NCBI GenBank assembly: GCA_964347135.1
Contig: CAYFXA010000001.1
Coordinates: 1 to 64,000 of the forward strand
DNA length: 64,000 bases
DNA from: CAYFXA01 sp964347135
GTDB taxonomy: Bacteria; Patescibacteriota; Microgenomatia; PFEM01; JAHIFH01
Direction: 5' to 3'
Made by a program: the position numbers and the translations under genes. Below, one piece after another: positions 35,161-44,707 of this stretch. Position 1 is the stretch's first letter, and every line of letters starts with the position of its first letter. Below the pieces are notes generated by a model. It did no database searches. It worked only from the letters and a program-made list of their open reading frames with translations, and was not told the origin of the DNA.

Positions 35161-35189
35161 ATTATAGGAAAATTGAAGAAAAAATGCAA
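35161..35189 (-). promoter_or_regulatory. Promoter of rplC and the S10/spc genes
   Basis: Minus strand -35 TTGCAT (35184-35189), 17-nt spacer, -10 TATAAT (35161-35166). Predicted start near 35154. Confidence 0.7.
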
Positions 35190-35229
35190 ATTGATTCCCT
35201 CGTGGACGAAGTTAGAACTATTTCAATCC

Positions 35230-35652
35230 CTAACCACCTGATTTTGAGGTAACTGGCGGGTTTTGAAACATCTTGACTGCGGCTTTGAACTTAAAAGCAA
35301 TATTCTCTTCTTTGGGATTTGAGTAGCATTTTCTCACCCAAGTAAGTAAATTGTGTACGTTCCCTTTATTGTCTTTAATTTGAATTTCATCGACCTCTTT
35401 ACCCTTAAAAATTACGTTAAATTCAAAATTTGGAAACTTCTTTTGCCACATTTTCCCTAAATAAACTGCGAGTCCGATCATTGCTTTAGACTGATATGAG
35501 TCATCCGTACCACTATCTTTTAAAGAGGCAACCCAAGCTTGTACATTCTCAATACTCTCATCAGAATAATCCAAAGCTAAAACTGGGTCATTTTTTATAA
35601 TATCGATATATTTTTCCCCAATCTCAATTATCTGTTTGGTTTTATCATCCAT
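35230..35652 (-). CDS. Orphan protein inserted between rpsJ and rplC
   Basis: A 140-residue soluble protein that I do not recognise. It has a helical N-terminus, a central hydrophobic helix (SKAMIGLAVYLGKMWQKKF near residues 55-73), a short beta-like middle (FEFNVIFKGKEVDEIQIKD) and a basic C-terminus. It lies where rpsJ and rplC are normally adjacent. It has its own promoter-like TTGATT / 18 / GATAAT (-10 at 35663-35668) with a leader of only a few nt, and rplC has its own promoter after it, so it is an independent unit on the same strand. Confidence 0.6.
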   Translation of the reverse strand: MDDKTKQIIEIGEKYIDIIKNDPVLALDYSDESIENVQAWVASLKDSGTDDSYQSKAMIGLAVYLGKMWQKKFPNFEFNVIFKGKEVDEIQIKDNKGNVHNLLTWVRKCYSNPKEENIAFKFKAAVKMFQNPPVTSKSGG

Positions 35653-35736
35653 AATTTTTTTGATTATCTCTCAAAATTATGTTTAAAATCAAGAGACAAT
35701 TTTAGTAAGCTTGCCCCAAGGGCAAAACTTAAACCG

Positions 35737-36045
35737 CTACATCTTAATTTCAATATCCACCCCAGCAGGAAGCTCAAGGTGCATGAGGGAGTCAATTGTT
35801 TTGCTCGTGGGCTCAAGAATATCAATTAGCCTTTTGTGGGTGAGAATTTGAAAGTGTTCTCGAGCGTCTTTGTCTGTGTGAGGACTAGTGGTGACGGTGA
35901 TTAATTTTCTGTGGGTAGGAAGAGGCACGGGACCAACTACCTTGGCACCTGTGGCTAAGGCTGTTTCTAAGATTTTTTCGCAACTCTCATCGATGACTCG
36001 ATGATCGTACGCTTTTAAACGTACTCTTATTCTGCCTTTGGGCAT
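35737..36045 (-). CDS. rpsJ: Ribosomal protein S10 (uS10)
   Basis: A 102-residue head protein, also the NusE elongation partner. [37 protein letters not shown] and [27 protein letters not shown] cover the whole family. It follows tuf by 6 nt and is probably expressed from the tuf promoter. Confidence 0.98.
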   Translation of the reverse strand: MPKGRIRVRLKAYDHRVIDESCEKILETALATGAKVVGPVPLPTHRKLITVTTSPHTDKDAREHFQILTHKRLIDILEPTSKTIDSLMHLELPAGVDIEIKM

Positions 36046-36051
36046 TTTCTC

Positions 36052-37242
36052 TTAAGCAATGATTTTGCTAATTACTCCCGCGCCAACGGTATGTCCACCT
36101 TCACGGATAGCAAAACGGAGGCCATCCTCCATGGCAACCGGCTGAATGAGTTTAACGGTCATTTTGGCATTATCCCCAGGCATAACCATCTCCACTCCTT
36201 TAGGCAGAGTTACTTCACCGGTTACATCAGTGGTTCGGATATAGAATTGGGGTTTATAACCACTAAAGAAGGGAGTGTGACGACCACCTTCCTCTTTGGT
36301 CAAAATGTAAACCTCGGCCTCAAACTCCTGATGAGGCTTAATCGTGCCAGGTTTAGATAAAACTTGACCCCGCTCAACATCTTTTTTTTCAATTCCTCGA
36401 AGGAGAATGCCAATATTATCACCCGCTACTCCTTCATCAAGAATCTTGCGGAACATCTCCACTCCCGTAACCACCGTCTTTTGAGTGTCACGCAAACCAA
36501 CGATTTCCACTTCTTCACTGACTTTGACTTTGCCCCGCTCGACTCTTCCGGTTACCACGGTTCCTCGACCCCTGATTGAAAACACATCTTCAATAGGCAT
36601 CAAAAATGGTTTATCTAATGGCCGTTTAGGCGTGGGGATGGTTTCATCAACCGCTTTCATTAGTTCGAGAATGGCTTTCTTGGACTCCTCATCGCCTTCA
36701 AGGGCTTTTGTAGCTGAACCACGAATAATCGGAATTTTGTCACCAGGAAATTTATACTTGGTCAAAAGTTCTCGGACTTCCATCTCAACCAAGTCAAGCA
36801 TCTCTTTATCTTTAACCAGGTCGGTTTTGTTCAGAAAAACAACCATGGCTGGTACATCAACTTGACGAGCTAAAAGAATGTGCTCTCGTGTTTGGGGCAT
36901 GGGTCCGTCATCAGCCGCCACCACAAGAATAGCACCGTCCATTTGGGCTGCCCCTGTAATCATGTTTTTGATGTAGTCTTTGTGACCAGGACAATCAATG
37001 TGGGCGTAGTGACGGTTTTCGGTTTCGTATTCAATGTGAGAAATAGAAATTGTTAAACCACGCTCTTTTTCTTCGGGAGCGTTGTCAATCTCTTCGAATT
37101 TAACAAACTTTGTTCCCGTCTTTGCCTCTTCTAAAGCTTTGGTGATGGCTGAGGTTAGAGTGGTTTTACCGTGGTCAACGTGACCAATTGTCCCAATATT
37201 AATGTGGGGTTTTTTTCTTTCAAATTTTGCCTTCGCTGCCAT
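36052..37242 (-). CDS. tuf: Elongation factor Tu
   Basis: A GTPase that brings aminoacyl-tRNA to the ribosome. G1 GHVDHGKT near residue 19, G2/G3 [13 protein letters not shown]4 NKTD, and the domain-3 C-terminus [13 protein letters not shown] are present; 396 aa, full length. Own promoter TTGTAA / 17 / TAGAAT (37263-37291) and a good ribosome-binding site (CAGGAGGAAAA). Confidence 0.99.
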   Translation of the reverse strand: MAAKAKFERKKPHINIGTIGHVDHGKTTLTSAITKALEEAKTGTKFVKFEEIDNAPEEKERGLTISISHIEYETENRHYAHIDCPGHKDYIKNMITGAAQMDGAILVVAADDGPMPQTREHILLARQVDVPAMVVFLNKTDLVKDKEMLDLVEMEVRELLTKYKFPGDKIPIIRGSATKALEGDEESKKAILELMKAVDETIPTPKRPLDKPFLMPIEDVFSIRGRGTVVTGRVERGKVKVSEEVEIVGLRDTQKTVVTGVEMFRKILDEGVAGDNIGILLRGIEKKDVERGQVLSKPGTIKPHQEFEAEVYILTKEEGGRHTPFFSGYKPQFYIRTTDVTGEVTLPKGVEMVMPGDNAKMTVKLIQPVAMEDGLRFAIREGGHTVGAGVISKIIA

Positions 37243-37262
37243 ATTTTTTCCTCCTGAATAAT

Positions 37263-37291
37263 ATTCTAATCAATTCTTGAGTATTTTACAA
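37263..37291 (-). promoter_or_regulatory. Promoter of tuf-rpsJ
   Basis: Minus strand -35 TTGTAA (37286-37291), 17-nt spacer, -10 TAGAAT (37263-37268), located in the short gap after fusA. Confidence 0.6.
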
Positions 37292-37293
37292 GA

Positions 37294-39414
37294 CTATTTT
37301 TTCTTTTGCAAGCCCTGTTTGGCTTCGACTATTTTTTCAGTAATGTTAGCTGGAACTTCTTGATAATGAGAAAATTCCATATAAAAGCTGGCCCTACCTT
37401 GGGTCATACTCCTGATTGTGGTTGCATAACCAGGTACTTCGGCTAAGGGTACCAAGGCGGTAATCACCCGAATATTGCCTCGGGTATCTGTTCCTTGAAC
37501 TTGAGCCCGCTTACTTGATAAATCACCAATAACATCACCCATAAAATCCTCAGGGGTGGTTACCTCTAACTTCATAATTGGCTCTAAAAGGACTAAACCG
37601 GCTTGTTTAACCGCTTCCTGAAATCCAGCCGAACCCGCAATTTTAAAAGCAATATCAGAAGAGTCAACTTCGTGATAGCTACCATCATAAACGGCAACAG
37701 CTACATCGGTAATGGGATAACCAGCTAAAACACCCTTCTCCATTGCTTCCTTAACACCTTTTTCAATGGCAGGAATATAAACAGAAGGAATTGCTGTTCC
37801 CCGAATCTCATTTGTAAATTTAAAACCTTCACCCCGTCCCAAAGGTTCAACCCTTAAAAAACAGTGTCCATATTGACCTCGACCACCAGATTGACGGATG
37901 TATTTGCCTTCTCCTTTGGCGGTTTTAGAAATCGTTTCTTTGTAAGCTACTTGGGGTTGACCCGTATTGGCTTCAACATTAAACTCACGCTTCATTCGGT
38001 CAACAATAATCTCCAAATGCAACTCTCCCATACCAGAAATAATGGTTTGGCCCGTTTCCCGATCGGATTTAATCCGAAAGGTTGGGTCTTCTTCAGAAAG
38101 ACGATTGAGGGCAGTGCCAAGCTTTTCTTGGTCAGCTCGAGTTTTTGGCTCAATGGCAAGAGAAATAACTGGCTCGGGAAAAGTAATTGATTCAAGAATA
38201 ATTGGCTTATCTTTGTCAGAAAGAGTGTCACCAGTGGTGGCTTCTTTTAAACCCACAATGGCAATAATTTCTCCTGCTTCGGCAGAGTTAATTTGCTCTC
38301 GGTTATTGGCGTGCATTAATAGAAGCCGACCAGCGCGCTCAGACCTGCCCTGGCTACTGTTGTAAACTTCTTTACCGGCATCCAATTGGCCTGAATAAAT
38401 CCGAACATAAGTTAAGCGACCAACATGGGGGTCGGTTTGAATCTTAAAAACCAAGGCAGCAAAAGGTCCTTTAGCATCACAAAGCCTGGTCTCCTCTTTG
38501 TTTGTCTTGGGATTAATTCCTTTTATCGCCGGGACATCAAGCGGATTGGGCAAAAAATCAACCACTCCATCCAATATTGGTTGAACGCCTTTGTTTCGCA
38601 AGGAAGCTCCAGCGTAAACAGGCACAAGTTGATTAGCAATCGTCGCTTTGCGAATACCGACTTTCAATTCTTCAACACTTATTTCTTCGTTGCGTAAATA
38701 CTTTTCCGTTAAAGCTTCATCTGCTTCAGCTACTCTTTCAATTAATTCTTCCCGATGTTTTTTAGCTTGTTTAACCAAATCAGCTGGAATTTCTTTGGTA
38801 ATAAACTTCTCTCCAGTTTTATCCTTCTCTTCCCAAATCAAGGCTTTTTGGTTAAGGATGTCAACAACACCAACAAAATCTTTTTCCGCTCCAATGGGCA
38901 TGGTGAGGATGATTGGCTTCGCCCCCAAACGCTCGACAATCATTTTGACTGTCCGCTCAAAATCCGCTCCCAATTTATCCATTTTGTTAATAAAACAAAG
39001 GCGGGGAACTTGGTAGCCATCAGCTTGGTGCCAAACTTTTTCTGATTGAGACTGAACTCCTTCTTCGGCATCAAAAACAACGATGCCGCCATCCAAAACT
39101 CGAAGAGAGCGCTCTACTTCAGCGGTAAAGTCAATATGGCCAGGAGTGTCAATGATGTTAATCCGGTGGTCACGCCAGAAAGTGGTTGTGGCAGCAGACA
39201 TAATCGTAATCCCTCGCTCTTTTTCTTGCTCCATCCAGTCCATTTGGGTCGTCCCTTCATCAATGTCGCCGATTTTGTAGGTTTTGCCAGTGTAATAGAG
39301 CACCCGCTCGGTGGTGGTTGTTTTACCGGCATCAATGTGAGCAATAATGCCAATGTTCCGCACTTTCTTGATCGGAACTTTTCTTTTTTTGGCTGTTTCG
39401 TTTTTTTCCGCCAT
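37294..39414 (-). CDS. fusA: Elongation factor G
   Basis: The translocation GTPase. G1 [13 protein letters not shown] near residue 25, [31 protein letters not shown] and the C-terminal domain IV/V blocks (GRGQYGHC, [25 protein letters not shown]) are complete; 706 aa. It has a TAGAAT at 39422-39427 ending 7 nt before the ATG and an intrinsic terminator upstream (39445-39473), so it is separated from rpsL-rpsG and probably leaderless. Confidence 0.99.
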   Translation of the reverse strand: MAEKNETAKKRKVPIKKVRNIGIIAHIDAGKTTTTERVLYYTGKTYKIGDIDEGTTQMDWMEQEKERGITIMSAATTTFWRDHRINIIDTPGHIDFTAEVERSLRVLDGGIVVFDAEEGVQSQSEKVWHQADGYQVPRLCFINKMDKLGADFERTVKMIVERLGAKPIILTMPIGAEKDFVGVVDILNQKALIWEEKDKTGEKFITKEIPADLVKQAKKHREELIERVAEADEALTEKYLRNEEISVEELKVGIRKATIANQLVPVYAGASLRNKGVQPILDGVVDFLPNPLDVPAIKGINPKTNKEETRLCDAKGPFAALVFKIQTDPHVGRLTYVRIYSGQLDAGKEVYNSSQGRSERAGRLLLMHANNREQINSAEAGEIIAIVGLKEATTGDTLSDKDKPIILESITFPEPVISLAIEPKTRADQEKLGTALNRLSEEDPTFRIKSDRETGQTIISGMGELHLEIIVDRMKREFNVEANTGQPQVAYKETISKTAKGEGKYIRQSGGRGQYGHCFLRVEPLGRGEGFKFTNEIRGTAIPSVYIPAIEKGVKEAMEKGVLAGYPITDVAVAVYDGSYHEVDSSDIAFKIAGSAGFQEAVKQAGLVLLEPIMKLEVTTPEDFMGDVIGDLSSKRAQVQGTDTRGNIRVITALVPLAEVPGYATTIRSMTQGRASFYMEFSHYQEVPANITEKIVEAKQGLQKKK

Positions 39415-39444
39415 ATATATAATTCTACCAATTTTTAAGCAAAC

Positions 39445-39473
39445 AAAAAACCGCCTCTGTCAAGAAGCAGGTT
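39445..39473 (-). terminator. Intrinsic terminator upstream of fusA
   Basis: Minus strand AACC(T)GCTTC, loop TTGACA, GAGGCGGTT, then T5-6; nine pairs with one bulged T and a G-U. It ends the rpsL-rpsG-orphan unit. Confidence 0.7.
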
Positions 39474-39510
39474 GGCTTCAAAATTATTTTAACAAAATCA
39501 TGCCTGTAAT

Positions 39511-39861
39511 TCAAGCACCACGCTCCGGATGGATTCTTTTCGTTTCGTTAAGAAGTTCAGACAACACTTTCTCGTTTTCTGTTTCAAAATGATGATCTTG
39601 GGTAAAACTTCTTACCTCCATCGTCCCAATTTTTCCTGAACCATCAAAGACATCAAAAACATCGTGCTGAGGTAATCTGCCTAATCCTCTTTTAAAACGG
39701 TGGTGTTCAACACAAGCTTGAGCAAGACTGCCCTCGGCTCTAATAAAAAGTTTTTCTCCTGCCCATTCGCTCGCTTCACCTGCTTTCAAAGAAATTGAGC
39801 CAACAATCTTTTCCCGACATTCTTGACAAGTTGCTCTTGCTTTTGGTTTTGTTAACAACAT
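39511..39861 (-). CDS. Orphan protein inserted between rpsG and fusA, possible metal binder
   Basis: A 116-residue protein that I do not recognise. It has CQEC at about residues 12-15 and CVEHH at about 50-54, which could bind zinc, then a basic stretch and a charged helical C-terminus. No membrane segment. It lies in the normally invariant rpsG-fusA junction, with a terminator-like hairpin (39867-39885) immediately upstream of its ATG and a terminator after it, so it is probably expressed by read-through from rpsL-rpsG. Function unknown. Confidence 0.55.
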   Translation of the reverse strand: MLLTKPKARATCQECREKIVGSISLKAGEASEWAGEKLFIRAEGSLAQACVEHHRFKRGLGRLPQHDVFDVFDGSGKIGTMEVRSFTQDHHFETENEKVLSELLNETKRIHPERGA

Positions 39862-39866
39862 AATTT

Positions 39867-39885
39867 AAAACTGCCTCTTGGGCAG
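39867..39885 (-). terminator. Hairpin after rpsG, just before the orphan start codon
   Basis: Minus strand CTGCC, loop CAAGA, GGCAG, TTTT. The T-run ends 5 nt before the ATG at 39861. Weak terminator or control element for the orphan. Confidence 0.5.
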
Positions 39886-39922
39886 CTAATTAGGCACTGT
39901 TTATGCTAAAAAAGCTCAATTT

Positions 39923-40399
39923 TTACCACCGGAAATGGGCAAATGCCTTATTGGCTTCGGCGATTTTATGGACTTCTTCTTTTTTGGCAACGGCGCCACC
40001 CTGCTTGTTGGCAGCATCCATTAGTTCGGCGGCTAACTTTTCGTAAAAGTGATGATATTCTTTATTGGAGCGTGCTTGGGCTGCTTGAATGAGCCAACGA
40101 ATGGCCAATGACTCCCGCCTATCACCTTTAACCGGCATCGGTACCTGATAAGATGCTCCACCAACTCTTCGAGGACGAACTTCCATTTTCGGCTTAATGT
40201 TTTCCAAAGCTTTTTGAAAAATTTCTAGGGGGTTTTCTTTAGTCTTTTCCTCAACCAGATTAAAGGCATTATAAACGTGTTTTTGGGCAACCGTTTTTTT
40301 GCCTTGGCGCATCACTCGATTAATTAGCCGCGCTACAATCCGGCTTTGATAAACCTCATCAGCGGCAATAACCCTTTTGGGTGCTCTTTTACCCCTCAT
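39923..40399 (-). CDS. rpsG: Ribosomal protein S7 (uS7)
   Basis: A 158-residue primary binder of the 16S 3' domain. [22 protein letters not shown] sets ATG 40399 although the frame opens to 40456; [31 protein letters not shown] and [10 protein letters not shown] are typical. Overlaps the acidic end of rpsL by 11 nt. Confidence 0.98.
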   Translation of the reverse strand: MRGKRAPKRVIAADEVYQSRIVARLINRVMRQGKKTVAQKHVYNAFNLVEEKTKENPLEIFQKALENIKPKMEVRPRRVGGASYQVPMPVKGDRRESLAIRWLIQAAQARSNKEYHHFYEKLAAELMDAANKQGGAVAKKEEVHKIAEANKAFAHFRW

Positions 40400-40889
40400 C
40401 TCCCTCTCCTTTTGTCTCTTCTTTTTCTTCAGGTTTCTCTTCACCAGCTTCTTCACCTGGACCAGTCACTTGGGCAACAACGCCGCCCTTTCGGGTGCCG
40501 TATTTAGAACGAGCCTTTTTCCGCCCGGTAACGCCGGCCGTATCAAATCTTCCCCGAACAACGTGATATTTTACTCCTGGCAAATCCTTAACTCGCCCAC
40601 CCCGAACCAAAACCACCGCGTGTTCAGCCAGGTTATGTCCTTCACCCGGGATATAGGCAGTGACTTCTTTTTTATTAGAAAGTCGAACCCGAGCCACTTT
40701 TCTTAAAGCTGAATTGGGCTTTTTAGGCGGCATGGTCTTGACATGAAGAACCACTCCTCGCTTAAAAGGACTCATCGTTTCTGTCATCCGGCGGTCTTTG
40801 GCATTAAAAGTTTTCCGCAAAGCCGCGGCCTTTATTTTTTTCCTGGTTTTCTTCCTGCCCTTACGGACAAGTTGACTGATTCTTGGCAT
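40389..40889 (-). CDS. rpsL: Ribosomal protein S12 (uS12), extended
   Basis: A decoding-centre protein of 166 aa versus ~124-139. [16 protein letters not shown] (with the Lys mutated in streptomycin resistance) and [15 protein letters not shown] are intact. There is an insertion of about 13 residues before PKKPNS (rich in Lys/Arg/Met) and a ~30-residue Glu/Gly/Lys tail. Promoter TTGAGA / 17 / TAAAAT at 40943-40971; the leader starts with a GC hairpin. Confidence 0.97.
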   Translation of the reverse strand: MPRISQLVRKGRKKTRKKIKAAALRKTFNAKDRRMTETMSPFKRGVVLHVKTMPPKKPNSALRKVARVRLSNKKEVTAYIPGEGHNLAEHAVVLVRGGRVKDLPGVKYHVVRGRFDTAGVTGRKKARSKYGTRKGGVVAQVTGPGEEAGEEKPEEKEETKGEGDEG

Positions 40890-40916
40890 GGTTAATTTCG
40901 AGCAACGCGAGAAACA

Positions 40917-40943
40917 AGGTTCTGAGCGAAGCTCAGGTTCTTA
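40917..40943. repeat. Hairpin repeat, copy B (rpsL leader)
   Basis: AGGTTCT, then CTGAGC-GAA-GCTCAG type inverted core, then AGGTTCTTA. The same flanks recur in copy A at 40981-41005. The palindromic core (40922-40936) is at the predicted rpsL transcription start. Confidence 0.6.
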
Positions 40944-40971
40944 TTTTACCAAATTTGAGCTCATTTCTCAA
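40943..40971 (-). promoter_or_regulatory. Promoter of rpsL-rpsG
   Basis: Minus strand -35 TTGAGA (40966-40971), 17-nt spacer, -10 TAAAAT (40943-40948). Confidence 0.65.
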
Positions 40972-40980
40972 AGAGAAATT

Positions 40981-41005
40981 AGGTTCTCGCGAAGCGAGGT
41001 TCTTA
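40981..41005. repeat. Hairpin repeat, copy A (rpoC 3' end)
   Basis: AGGTTCT, core CTCGC-GAA-GCGAG (40986-40998), AGGTTCTTA; it overlaps the rpoC stop codon. No T-run follows on the minus strand, so terminator function is doubtful. Confidence 0.6.
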
Positions 41006-44000
41006 CTCTTCAATCTTAGCGCGTTCAGGGGTAACAGGAATAAGCCGGCCAATAATTACGTTTTCCTTAAGGCCAAGAAGGTTGTCTTCCTTACCTTCGG
41101 CGGCAGCATCAGTCAAAACATTGGTCGTTCGCTCAAAGGAAGCGGCTGAAAGCCAAGATTCAGTGTAAAGAGAGGAACGAGTAATTCCCAAAATTACCAC
41201 CTGGGCTGAAGCAGGCTCACCGCCTTCTGCAAGAACCTTAGCGTTTTCTTCCTCAAACAAAGACCGACTAAGAAATTGACCAGGCAATAAAGAAGTGTCT
41301 CCTGAAGTCTCGATACGAACTTTGTCACTCATCTTTCTAATAATTACTTCAAAATGTTTGTCTTGAATATGAATACCCTGGGACTCGTAAACCGTTTGTA
41401 ATTCTTCAATCAAGTATTCTTGGGCGGCTTTCAATCCTCTAATTTCTAATATCTCGCGGACATCAAGAGACCCAGTGGCCAATTGCGTCCCAGCGTCAAT
41501 CAAATCACCATCACTAACCTTAACTTGACTAACCGCTGGCACCAGATATTCTCTTTCTTCAACTGGCTTGACTCCTACACTTTTAATCCTAATTCGATAA
41601 CCCTCCTCAGTTTCATCCACCGCCGCCTTTCCGGCTATCTCTGCTAAGGGAGCCAATACTTTTGGCTTTCGTGCCTCAAACAATTCTTCTACTCTCGGTA
41701 AACCTTGAGTAACATCAGAAACAACAATACCGCCAAAATGATGAGTTCTTAAAGTCAACTGAGTGCCGGGTTCACCAATAGACTGGGCCCCAACAACGCC
41801 GACGGGTGTCCCGACTTCGACTATCGACTTTGTTGAGAAATCCCAACCATAACACTGAACGCAAATACCATATTTAGTTTTGCAAGTCAGGGGTGAACGA
41901 ATTTGAACTTTATTAACTTTATGCTTCTTCAAAAGGGAAAGGTTGTTTTCAGAAATTACTTCGCCTTTTTTAAGCAACACCTTTTTTGTTTTAGGACTAA
42001 CCACCTTATCCGCCAAAACCCGCCCCAAAATTCTGCTTAAAAATTTCTCTCCTCGCCTCCCTGAGTGAACAATCTCAATTGATTCTTTAGTACCACAATC
42101 TTCCTCCCGAACAATAACGTCATGGGCAACATCAATTAATCGCCTGGTCAAATAGCCCGCATCAGCCGTTTTCAAGGCGGTGTCTGTTAATCCTTTTCGT
42201 CCACCTCGGGCGGAAGTAATGTATTCAAAAACCGACAAGCCCTCTCTAAAATTAGACTTCACCGGCAACTCAACAATTTTACCCACAGGGTCAACTACCA
42301 ATCCCTGCATTGCCGAAAGTTGTTTGACCTGGTCTTTTGAAGCTCGTCCGACCTTGGCTTCAATTATTAAACGAACACTATTCTCCGAATCAAATTTCTC
42401 CCAAGTCCTATCAGCAAGGTCTTCGGTGGTATCCATCCAAACCTCTTGAGTTAAACGCCGCCTCTCTTGGTCAGTAATTAATCCCTTATTGTAATTCTCT
42501 TCAATTTGGGCTACTTTTTTGTTTGCTTGTTCAATTATTTCTGGCTTCTCTTCTAAAATCTTACAATCCAAAACTCCGAGCGAAAGTCCAGAAAGGGTTG
42601 AACCCCAGAAGCCAATTCTTTTAATATCATCAATCAACTTAACAACAGTTTGGGTATCACAGACCTGCATTGCTCGAGTAATCAAAGCCTTAATCGTTGG
42701 TCCTTTAACAACATCATTGACAAAGGACAACTCTTTGGGTAAAATCCGATTAAAAATGACGCGTCCAGGGATAGTTTTTATAACTTCGCTGTCGGTTTTC
42801 ACTTTAATCAATTGACGAAGATCAACTTTCTCCTCTTGATAAGCCAAAACCACCTCTTTTTGGGTGGAAAAAATTGTTGGATAAGTAGGTAATTTCTTAT
42901 TAACCGAGGTGATAAAAAAGCAACCCAAAGCCATTTCTTTATTAGGAATGTCTATTGGCGATCCATCCGATGGTTTAAGTAAATTTTTATCGGGAGCCAT
43001 TAACTCCAAAGACTCTTTTTTCGCTTTCTCACCTAAAGGAACGTGAACCGCCATCTGGTCTCCGTCGAAGTCAGCGTTGTAACCAGAACAAACACAGGGA
43101 TGAATTTGAATTGCTTCTCCTTCAATTAAAACTGGGTAAAAAGCTTGAATACCCAATTTATGGAGAGTTGGGGCTCGATTAAGCAAAACGGGATGGTCTT
43201 TGGTAATCCTTTCTAAGATATCAAAGACCTCTGGTGGTCTTTGTTCAAGAACATTTTTAGCATTTTTGACGTTTGGTGCCACTCCTGTCAAAATCATCTC
43301 CCGCAAAACAAAAGGCTTAAACATCTCTAAAGCCATCTCTTTGGGCAAGCCACATTGATTAAGTCTCAATTCAGGTCCAACAACAATAACCGAACGACCC
43401 GAATAGTCAACTCGTTTTCCTAATAAATTCTGTCTAAAGCGTCCTTGTTTACCCCGCAGCATATCAGAAAGCGAACGCAATGGTTGACGACGCCGACGAT
43501 AACGCCGAATTGGTCGTTTAGAAGCATCAATTAAAGTGTCAACCGATTCCTGGAGCATTCGCTTCTCATTGCGAAGAATAATTTCTGGTGCCCCTAATTC
43601 AATTAAATGCTTGAGTCGATTATTTCGGTTAATCACTCGGCGGTAAAGGTCATTCAGGTCACTGGTAGCAAAACGACCGCCGGAAAGCTGAACCATTGGT
43701 CTTAAATCCGGAGGAATTACCGGCAGAATCTTTAAGACCATCCAGGCAGGATCAACCTCAGCTTTTCTAAAACCTTCAACCACTTGGAGTCTTTTAACTG
43801 CTTTAATGTGACGAGCACCCTTACTTTCCTTAACAACCGTTTTCAAATCAGCCGCCAATTTTTCTAGATCAATGTTTTTAACCGCCTCAAGGATTGCCTC
43901 TGCTCCCATGCCAACCTTGAAAAAGTCAGCCGCTTTGTATTCGACTAACTTTAGATACTCATCTTCGCTAATAAGAACTTTTTCCTTCAGGCCTTTCACT

Positions 44001-44707
44001 AAATTAATAATCGCTTGATAAACCTCTTCGGCCCTTTCTCCTTCAGCTAAATATTCATCACGGAGGCTTTGAATTTTTTGCTTAATTTTAAGATCAATTT
44101 CCCCTAGAGCTAAAGCCAGTCTGTCTTTATCTTTAATCTCTTTTTTGGCCTTGACATTCTCCTGTTGACCTTCCTCTTTAGCTTCTTGAATTTTTTTCTC
44201 GCGCTCCTCTTTAAGAGCTTTCTTTTTTCCGGCCAAATCTTTTTCTAATCGTTCAATCGTTTTTTTCTGTTTTTTATTATCAACTTCCGAAGTTAAATAT
44301 TGGGAGAAATAGATAACCGATTCCAAACCTCGAGGAGAAATATCTAAAAGCAACGACAGTTTTGAGGGAGTGCCTTTAAAAAACCAAATGTGGGCAACTG
44401 GTGAAGCTAGGTCAATATGACCCATTCGTTCTCGCCTTACTCGAGACTGAGTAACTTCAACACCACACTTATCACAAACAATTCCCCGATAACGAATTCG
44501 TTTATATTTTCCACAATAACACTCCCAATCTTTAGTCGGCCCAAAGATTCGTTCGCAGAAAAGACCATCTTTTTCTGGTTTCAGAGTTCGGTAGTTGATT
44601 GTTTCTGGCTTGATAACCTCACCGTGAGACCAATCTTTAATCTCTTGCGGTGAAGCCAATTTAACCCTCAAACCAGAAAAATCAACAATGTTTTTACCAA
44701 ATACCAT
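41003..44707 (-). CDS. rpoC: RNA polymerase beta' subunit
   Basis: Carries the catalytic magnesium loop. Zinc domain [23 protein letters not shown] near residue 60; active site [16 protein letters not shown] near residue 545; the second zinc site (CGTKE...[15 protein letters not shown]) and [16 protein letters not shown] are intact. 1234 aa, somewhat short of the common ~1350-1400. A Lys/Glu-rich coiled coil insertion at ~150-200 is noticeable. Start overlaps the rpoB stop (TAATG). Confidence 0.99.
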   Translation of the reverse strand: MVFGKNIVDFSGLRVKLASPQEIKDWSHGEVIKPETINYRTLKPEKDGLFCERIFGPTKDWECYCGKYKRIRYRGIVCDKCGVEVTQSRVRRERMGHIDLASPVAHIWFFKGTPSKLSLLLDISPRGLESVIYFSQYLTSEVDNKKQKKTIERLEKDLAGKKKALKEEREKKIQEAKEEGQQENVKAKKEIKDKDRLALALGEIDLKIKQKIQSLRDEYLAEGERAEEVYQAIINLVKGLKEKVLISEDEYLKLVEYKAADFFKVGMGAEAILEAVKNIDLEKLAADLKTVVKESKGARHIKAVKRLQVVEGFRKAEVDPAWMVLKILPVIPPDLRPMVQLSGGRFATSDLNDLYRRVINRNNRLKHLIELGAPEIILRNEKRMLQESVDTLIDASKRPIRRYRRRRQPLRSLSDMLRGKQGRFRQNLLGKRVDYSGRSVIVVGPELRLNQCGLPKEMALEMFKPFVLREMILTGVAPNVKNAKNVLEQRPPEVFDILERITKDHPVLLNRAPTLHKLGIQAFYPVLIEGEAIQIHPCVCSGYNADFDGDQMAVHVPLGEKAKKESLELMAPDKNLLKPSDGSPIDIPNKEMALGCFFITSVNKKLPTYPTIFSTQKEVVLAYQEEKVDLRQLIKVKTDSEVIKTIPGRVIFNRILPKELSFVNDVVKGPTIKALITRAMQVCDTQTVVKLIDDIKRIGFWGSTLSGLSLGVLDCKILEEKPEIIEQANKKVAQIEENYNKGLITDQERRRLTQEVWMDTTEDLADRTWEKFDSENSVRLIIEAKVGRASKDQVKQLSAMQGLVVDPVGKIVELPVKSNFREGLSVFEYITSARGGRKGLTDTALKTADAGYLTRRLIDVAHDVIVREEDCGTKESIEIVHSGRRGEKFLSRILGRVLADKVVSPKTKKVLLKKGEVISENNLSLLKKHKVNKVQIRSPLTCKTKYGICVQCYGWDFSTKSIVEVGTPVGVVGAQSIGEPGTQLTLRTHHFGGIVVSDVTQGLPRVEELFEARKPKVLAPLAEIAGKAAVDETEEGYRIRIKSVGVKPVEEREYLVPAVSQVKVSDGDLIDAGTQLATGSLDVREILEIRGLKAAQEYLIEELQTVYESQGIHIQDKHFEVIIRKMSDKVRIETSGDTSLLPGQFLSRSLFEEENAKVLAEGGEPASAQVVILGITRSSLYTESWLSAASFERTTNVLTDAAAEGKEDNLLGLKENVIIGRLIPVTPERAKIEE

